From contig CAZBKO010000073.1 in the NCBI GenBank assembly GCA_964492545.1, positions 1 through 11,558 on the forward strand: a stretch of DNA of 11,558 nucleotides, in the 5' to 3' direction. The position numbers and the translations under genes were made by a program. The notes beneath the pieces are model-generated. The model was given only the letters and a program-made list of their open reading frames with translations. It was not told the DNA's origin and made no database searches. Shown here piece by piece: positions 7,904 through 11,558 of this stretch (the stretch's first letter is position 1; each line of letters opens with the position of its first letter). This stretch comes from RGIG1934 sp964492545. Its GTDB lineage: Bacteria; Bacillota; Clostridia; Lachnospirales; Lachnospiraceae.

Positions 7904-7929
7904 TGATTATATTAAATTTAATATAATCA
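7904..7929. promoter_or_regulatory. 26-bp perfect palindrome over the folBK promoter (candidate operator)
   Basis: The two 13-base arms, TGATTATATTAAA and its exact complement, meet without a spacer. Beyond them, ATTGAT (7893-7898) and ATCAAT (7930-7935) extend the symmetry with a five-base bulge on one side. The palindrome covers the folBK -10 and spacer and one base of its -35. It lies 22 bases from the 6S -35. A dimeric repressor site is plausible; AT-only chance symmetry cannot be excluded. Confidence 0.5.
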
Positions 7930-7934
7930 ATCAA
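7906..7934 (-). promoter_or_regulatory. folBK promoter
   Basis: On the minus strand the -35 is TTGATT (7934-7929), with a 17-base spacer and a perfect -10 TATAAT (7911-7906). Transcription should start near 7899, about 26 bases before the ATG. It is divergent from the 6S RNA promoter. Confidence 0.75.
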
Positions 7935-7951
7935 TAAAAAGTGTATTTTTA

Positions 7952-7980
7952 TTGAAAAAATGCATAGAATAGAGTATACT
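7952..7980 (+). promoter_or_regulatory. 6S RNA promoter
   Basis: TTGAAA (7952-7957), a 17-base spacer and TATACT (7975-7980) give a near-consensus sigma-A promoter. The start should be near 7987, just before the 5' strand of the 6S closing stem. Confidence 0.85.
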
Positions 7981-7986
7981 TATTTT

Positions 7987-8184
7987 AAAGAAATTCCCTG
8001 GGGTGTACGATAATTCCTGTAATTTTGAACCTACATTATTTGATTCGGGATTCCTATATTTTCTCTCAGGATGTCAGGCCTCTATTGATTTCAATAAGTG
8101 GAAGGCAGAATGAAGGCTGCGGTTGCCCACCTAGCACTGGCTAGGACTCAAATAGCAGGAACCGGCACTCTGGGGCTCTTTGAT
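7987..8184 (+). ncRNA. ssrS: 6S RNA
   Basis: 6S RNA mimics an open promoter and binds sigma-A RNA polymerase, lowering housekeeping transcription in slow growth. The 418-base stretch 7874-8291 has no protein gene and is filled mainly by this RNA. Its ends pair as a closing stem: CCCTGGGGTGT (7996-8006) with GCACTCTGGGG (8165-8175), 11 consecutive pairs including G-U. A terminal hairpin forms around TATTG-ATTT-CAATA near 8085-8100. On the 3' side of the central bubble, CCTAGC-ACTG-GCTAGG (8130-8145) forms the small hairpin typical of Firmicute 6S RNAs, after GCGGTTGCCCA. The expected length is about 195-200 nt. A promoter at the right distance and a strong terminator frame it. Exact ends are estimates. 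Identification is from remembered family features, not a covariance search. Confidence 0.87.
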
Positions 8185-8222
8185 AAAATGAAAGCAGCAA
8201 GTATTTGCTGCTTTCATTTTAT
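8183..8222. terminator. Terminator after 6S RNA
   Basis: There is a 16-bp perfect stem (8185-8200 with 8205-8220) with a 4-base loop, extendable by two more A-T pairs. The core is GCAGC. The stem ends in A-tract and T-tract arms, so it may act in both directions. It isolates the 6S gene from the SpoIID-domain gene 70 bases downstream. Confidence 0.88.
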
Positions 8223-8291
8223 TCAATTTAAAGAATAAAGTGGGACTACCTTGAATAATATAGATTAAGATTTAGGAAGGAAAGTGAGTTT

Positions 8292-10472
8292 ATGAAGAAA
8301 AACGTTAAATTAATTATTTTAATGGTGTTAATCGTAGCTGCATCTACGACGATTATATTAACCTTTTACAATAAGAAATCACCAAAGCTTGGAGATGAAT
8401 TAACTATAGGTCAGGCTCTTAGAGCAGTTGCTTATTCAAGGTATGGAGCCCAGGCAGATACAGATTATATAGAAAGATTGTCTACAGATAAGATTATTGA
8501 TAACAATGTGAAGGTGAACAAGCCGTTAACTTATGAATATGCTGCAAAACTAATAAAAGGACTAAATATTCATTCAGATTCCATAGATTTGATACTTCAA
8601 AAAACAGGCACAATTTTTGAGGAGGATTGGAATAAAATTTTTGAGTACATATATTTATCATCTGATAATGCAAAAAGCTTCAAAAATGAAGATATAACAG
8701 TAGCTGCCTATGATGATAAAGCTATTGTGTGCAAGGAAGGTAATTATTTATATACATACACAAAGCAGGAGAAGTTCTTTGAACGATATAAGGATAAAAA
8801 GATAAATGTTATAACATTTGATAATAACATATTGTTTGTTAACAAGGTGGTTTCAGACCAGATAGTTTATGAAAATGTATGGATTAAATCAAACAAAAAG
8901 AAATTAAATGTTTATATGTATGGGATTACCAGAAGCTTTTCTTACTCTGGCAAAGATGATATAAGCGATGTGGTAGCAGATATTTCAATTACGGATGGCA
9001 GTATTACAAAGCTTTCCCTAAAGAAGGATATAATTAATGGTAAAGTATTATCAATTGATGATACATTTATAGAAATTGAAGGCTTTGGAAAGGTTCCAAT
9101 TGCAGAGGGCTTTAAGGTATATAAGGATTATGCAGAGTTGGAATTAGCAGGAATGAAAAGCATATTGGTAGGCTATGATGTGCAGGACTTTGTTGTTGCC
9201 CAGGGTAAGATATGTGCTGCTATAATACATTCAAATATTAGTGCAAAGAATATTAGGGTCTTGCTTAAGACCACGCAGTACACGGATATTTATCATCAGA
9301 ATGCAGTAATTACATGTGATGGAGATTACGAGATAACATATGGAAAGAAAAAAAAAGTAATAAAGGCAGGTAAAGTACTTAATTTTAAGCTTGACAGTGG
9401 CTATTTTAAGGAAGGACGAATACAAATAAAGCCGGTCAATGAGAAGAACAAAATCTCTATTATGTCAATAGAGAGGTCTTACGGAAATCCTATTTACAGA
9501 GGCTCTATTGAACTGGAGAAAACGGATAATGGAATATTGATTGTTAATGAATTGTCTATGGAGGAATATCTTTATGCAGTAGTTCCAAGCGAGATGCCGG
9601 TCAGCTATGGTGACAACGCATTAATGGTTCAGGCTGTATGTGCCAGGACTTATGCCTACAGACAAATTATGAATAATTCCTGCAGTACATATGGTGCTCA
9701 TGTGGATGATAGTATTAGCTTTCAGGTGTATAACAATTCAATGGAAACAAAAGAGTCCATAGCTGCCGTTAAGGCTACATATGGAAAAATAATGAAATAT
9801 GACGGTGAAGCTATCGAAGCATTTTTCTTTTCAACTTCTTGTGGAGCAACCACGCAGTCAGATATTTGGGGAGGTGAGAAGCTTCCATATTTGCAGAGTA
9901 AATATCTTTCAGATGAAAAAGCTCCTGATTTGACAGATGAAAGTACATTTGACAAATTTATCAGAAAAAAGGTTAAGACATATGATTCAGGTTACGATTT
10001 ATACAGATGGAATGTTACATTGTCTCAGGAAGAATTGTCTTATTCGGTTAATAAAGCACTGGGTACTATGAACAATGTTGAAACAAAATATATCGGTACA
10101 GTTACAAAAATAGAACCAGTAAGCAGGGGGATGGGTGGAGTACTAAAGGAACTTAAATTAACGGGAACTGATGGAAGCGTGGTTGTAAAGCTTCAATCAA
10201 ATATTAGACAGTTGTTTGACATTTCTTCCCACGCAATTAATACATTAAGTGGAACAACAAAGAATCTATCATCATTGCCAAGTGCCTGTTTTGTTGTGGA
10301 TAAGAAAAAGGATGAAAGCGGTAATGTAGTATACACGTTTGTCGGTGGTGGATTTGGGCATGGAGTTGGTATGAGCCAAAATGCGACTAAAACAATGTCG
10401 GACAACAAAATGTCATGGGAAGAAATCCTTAAATTTTTCTATACAGATATTGATATAGTTGCGGCATATTAG
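8292..10472 (+). CDS. Membrane-anchored SpoIID/LytB-domain cell-wall protein
   Basis: SpoIID-domain proteins act on peptidoglycan outside the membrane; SpoIID itself is a lytic transglycosylase that cuts denuded glycan strands. This 726-residue protein starts MKKN and has one N-terminal hydrophobic segment (about 6-25), an uncleaved anchor or signal peptide. Residues 35-395 are unrecognised, lysine- and beta-rich, and presumably extracytoplasmic; the start (TIGQALRAVAYSRYG, then PLTYEYAAKLIKGL) faintly recalls S-layer-homology repeats. The SpoIID domain spans about 400-722: VNELSMEEYLYAVVPSEMP (catalytic-type E434), QAVCARTYAY, STSCGATTQS (C517), and GGGFGHGVGMSQNA (685-698). It is about twice as long as sporulation SpoIID and lacks that gene's neighbours, so it is more likely a vegetative paralogue. 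AGGAAGG precedes the ATG. No strong promoter is visible after the 6S terminator. Confidence 0.85.
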   Translation: MKKNVKLIILMVLIVAASTTIILTFYNKKSPKLGDELTIGQALRAVAYSRYGAQADTDYIERLSTDKIIDNNVKVNKPLTYEYAAKLIKGLNIHSDSIDLILQKTGTIFEEDWNKIFEYIYLSSDNAKSFKNEDITVAAYDDKAIVCKEGNYLYTYTKQEKFFERYKDKKINVITFDNNILFVNKVVSDQIVYENVWIKSNKKKLNVYMYGITRSFSYSGKDDISDVVADISITDGSITKLSLKKDIINGKVLSIDDTFIEIEGFGKVPIAEGFKVYKDYAELELAGMKSILVGYDVQDFVVAQGKICAAIIHSNISAKNIRVLLKTTQYTDIYHQNAVITCDGDYEITYGKKKKVIKAGKVLNFKLDSGYFKEGRIQIKPVNEKNKISIMSIERSYGNPIYRGSIELEKTDNGILIVNELSMEEYLYAVVPSEMPVSYGDNALMVQAVCARTYAYRQIMNNSCSTYGAHVDDSISFQVYNNSMETKESIAAVKATYGKIMKYDGEAIEAFFFSTSCGATTQSDIWGGEKLPYLQSKYLSDEKAPDLTDESTFDKFIRKKVKTYDSGYDLYRWNVTLSQEELSYSVNKALGTMNNVETKYIGTVTKIEPVSRGMGGVLKELKLTGTDGSVVVKLQSNIRQLFDISSHAINTLSGTTKNLSSLPSACFVVDKKKDESGNVVYTFVGGGFGHGVGMSQNATKTMSDNKMSWEEILKFFYTDIDIVAAY

Positions 10473-10475
10473 CTG

Positions 10476-11426
10476 CTAATTATCGGTATTATCCTCAAGG
10501 TTGCGATAACGTTTTGTTATCGCACTTGTAATACCGATAATCTCATTCTCAAAGAATTTGTTAATGACAGCGCCGATAAACATAATGTACATACATATAT
10601 AGAGCCATAGCAGAAGTACCATAAATGTCGAAATACTTCCATACATTGAAGAAAGCTTACTAAAATGGTCTACATATAAAGAAAAACCAAAAGAGAACAG
10701 AATCCAGGAAAGTGCTGAGAATAATGCACCCGGAAGTACGTGAAGTGCCATAAGTGAGCTCTTTTTGGTACTATTACCATAAGCTGTATTTTTTTTCATG
10801 GCAGACATTGGACAAATAGTATAGGTTGCAATAAAAAACAGGGTTAGTATTAAAAATGTAATTGTGATGTTACGTTTGATAAAGATACTGATAAATTCAT
10901 ATATAAGCGGTGCATGTTTCTGTATTAGATTGAATATATGTGCTCCGAATACAATAAGCCCAAGACTTGCAGTTATAGCAATCAAAAACAGAAAAGTATA
11001 TATGGATGCAATTATTCTCTGAATAATATAATTAGGCTTCTTTTCGACTTCGTTAATAACATCAATACCTCTCATTATTCCCATAATACCTTTACCTGAC
11101 GACCATATTGCAATGATTGCGGTTATTGAAATAAGAGTAATGCTTGATTCGGAATATAATTGATTAATAACACTTTGTGTCATAGGAATGAATGTGGCCG
11201 GTATAATACGTGAGACGAATTCAACCAGTGCTTCCTTTGTCAGAGGAGTATATTTAATTAAAGTAAGCAGCAAAATAAGAAATGGGAAAATGGACATAAC
11301 AATAAAAAAAGCAGCCTGCGACGCGTAGGCGCTTAAGTTATAGCCTTTTATTTTGGCAGAAAACTCTTTGATTAATTTGTACTTAGATTCCACATAATTG
11401 CAAATTATTTCCAGCTTGTTAAGCAT
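10476..11426 (-). CDS. yihY: YihY/BrkB-family inner-membrane protein
   Basis: This 316-residue integral membrane protein belongs to the family once mis-assigned as ribonuclease BN; its molecular function is not established. About six membrane segments are visible: 34-58, 94-114, 137-165, 186-206, 227-250 and 264-288. Family blocks are GYNLSAYASQAAFFIVMSIFP near the N-terminus, IWSSGKGIMGIMRGID (107-122), and YGSISTFMVLLLWLYICMY (262-280) near the C-terminus. The start ATG is preceded by AGAGGT with a 10-base spacer. Promoter and upstream element lie at 11465-11524. Its stop is 3 bases from the stop of the SpoIID-domain gene, so the two transcripts converge. The last 21 codons coincide with a large hairpin (10479-10541), so the C-terminal tail may be shaped by that structure rather than by protein function. 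Confidence 0.9.
   Translation of the reverse strand: MLNKLEIICNYVESKYKLIKEFSAKIKGYNLSAYASQAAFFIVMSIFPFLILLLTLIKYTPLTKEALVEFVSRIIPATFIPMTQSVINQLYSESSITLISITAIIAIWSSGKGIMGIMRGIDVINEVEKKPNYIIQRIIASIYTFLFLIAITASLGLIVFGAHIFNLIQKHAPLIYEFISIFIKRNITITFLILTLFFIATYTICPMSAMKKNTAYGNSTKKSSLMALHVLPGALFSALSWILFSFGFSLYVDHFSKLSSMYGSISTFMVLLLWLYICMYIMFIGAVINKFFENEIIGITSAITKRYRNLEDNTDN
10479..10541. repeat. Large nested hairpin inside the 3' end of yihY
   Basis: The outer arms ATTATCGGTATTA (10479-10491) and TAATACCGATAAT (10529-10541) pair over 13 bp. Inside, CAAG pairs with CTTG, and TGCGATAAC (10502-10510) pairs with GTTATCGCA (10516-10524) around a 5-base loop. Only short one-sided bulges (TCCT, GT) interrupt 26 pairs. 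It sits exactly between two convergent genes and could terminate or stabilise either transcript, although neither side has a good T-tract. It could also be an inserted small palindromic repeat. Confidence 0.8.
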
Positions 11427-11464
11427 ATCAATATTTACCTCTTTTATTTTATAGCATATGTATA

Positions 11465-11493
11465 ATTATAGCATTTTAAACATTTAATCACAA
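11465..11493 (-). promoter_or_regulatory. yihY promoter
   Basis: On the minus strand the -35 is TTGTGA (11493-11488), followed by a 17-base spacer and a perfect extended -10, TGC-TATAAT (-10 at 11470-11465). The architecture is the same as the operon promoter at the other end of the window, including the shared element just upstream. Confidence 0.8.
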
Positions 11494-11503
11494 GTTAAAT
11501 AAA

Positions 11504-11524
11504 CTTGAGTTTCCGTAGTTTTAT
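11504..11524 (-). repeat. 21-bp promoter-upstream element, right copy
   Basis: Read on the minus strand, this copy carries ATAAAAC followed by TACGGAAACTCAAG, 20 of 21 identical to bases 34-54. It ends 10 bases before the yihY -35. In yihY orientation it is preceded by GTGG, so its outer edge overlaps the DnaA-box match at 11521-11529. Confidence 0.6.
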
Positions 11525-11529
11525 CCACA
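11521..11529 (+). promoter_or_regulatory. DnaA-box match
   Basis: TTATCCACA is an exact match to the consensus DnaA-binding 9-mer. It overlaps the last four bases of the 21-bp element upstream of yihY. One exact match in an intergenic region is suggestive only. The left copy has TTATACAAA at the equivalent place (minus strand), a weaker match. Confidence 0.4.
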
Positions 11530-11558
11530 AGCCTCATAGATAATGCGTTTTTTTATAA

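Noticed and set aside
8227..8264. Promoter for the SpoIID-domain gene
   Set aside because: TTTAAA, TAATAT and TATAGA are present but not at workable spacing with a matching partner box; no call can be supported.
34..11524. Inverted repeats at both window ends as termini of a mobile element or att sites
   Set aside because: No transposase or recombinase lies between them, the content is core housekeeping genes, and both copies have a consistent promoter-upstream placement.

Overview
The window is AT-rich, low-GC Firmicute DNA. Gene content, codon use, AGGAGG-type ribosome binding sites and TTGaca/TATAAT promoters suggest a clostridium, most likely of the family Lachnospiraceae (inference; no taxonomic search was possible). 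It is an ordinary-looking chromosomal segment. I see no transposase, integrase, phage gene, CRISPR array, rRNA or tRNA.

Layout. (1) About 66-7016, + strand: one promoter (66-94) reads into five tightly packed genes, ended by a hairpin at 6980-7016. The genes are a YfbR-type HD 5'-nucleotidase (TTG start at 129), a PAS-GGDEF-EAL cyclic-di-GMP protein with a degenerate GGDEF site and an intact EAL site, a topoisomerase III (topB), glucosamine-6-phosphate synthase (glmS), and a free-standing left-handed beta-helix protein resembling the acetyltransferase half of GlmU. Intergenic distances are 16, -8, 14 and 11 bases, which supports an operon. (2) 7049-7934, - strand: a fused folB-folK gene with its own promoter, which lies on a 26-bp perfect palindrome. 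(3) 7952-8222, + strand: a 6S RNA gene (ssrS) with a clear promoter and a strong terminator. (4) 8292-10472, + strand: a membrane-anchored protein with a C-terminal SpoIID/LytB domain. (5) 10476-11493, - strand: a YihY/BrkB-family membrane protein, convergent with the previous gene; a large hairpin is built into its last 21 codons.

How the genes fit together. GlmS makes glucosamine-6-phosphate, and the beta-helix protein keeps residues that match the GlmU acetyltransferase active site, so the end of the operon looks like amino-sugar (peptidoglycan precursor) supply. The first two genes handle nucleotides: deoxynucleoside monophosphates and, probably, c-di-GMP breakdown. The SpoIID-domain protein acts on the cell wall. 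6S RNA is the global regulator that holds housekeeping RNA polymerase.

The least explained signal is a 21-bp element (20/21 identical, inverted) at the two ends of the window. In each case it lies 10-11 bases upstream of the -35 box of an inward-facing promoter. A weaker third copy is at the left edge, and a perfect DnaA-box match overlaps the right copy. I did not find an obviously new multi-gene system.
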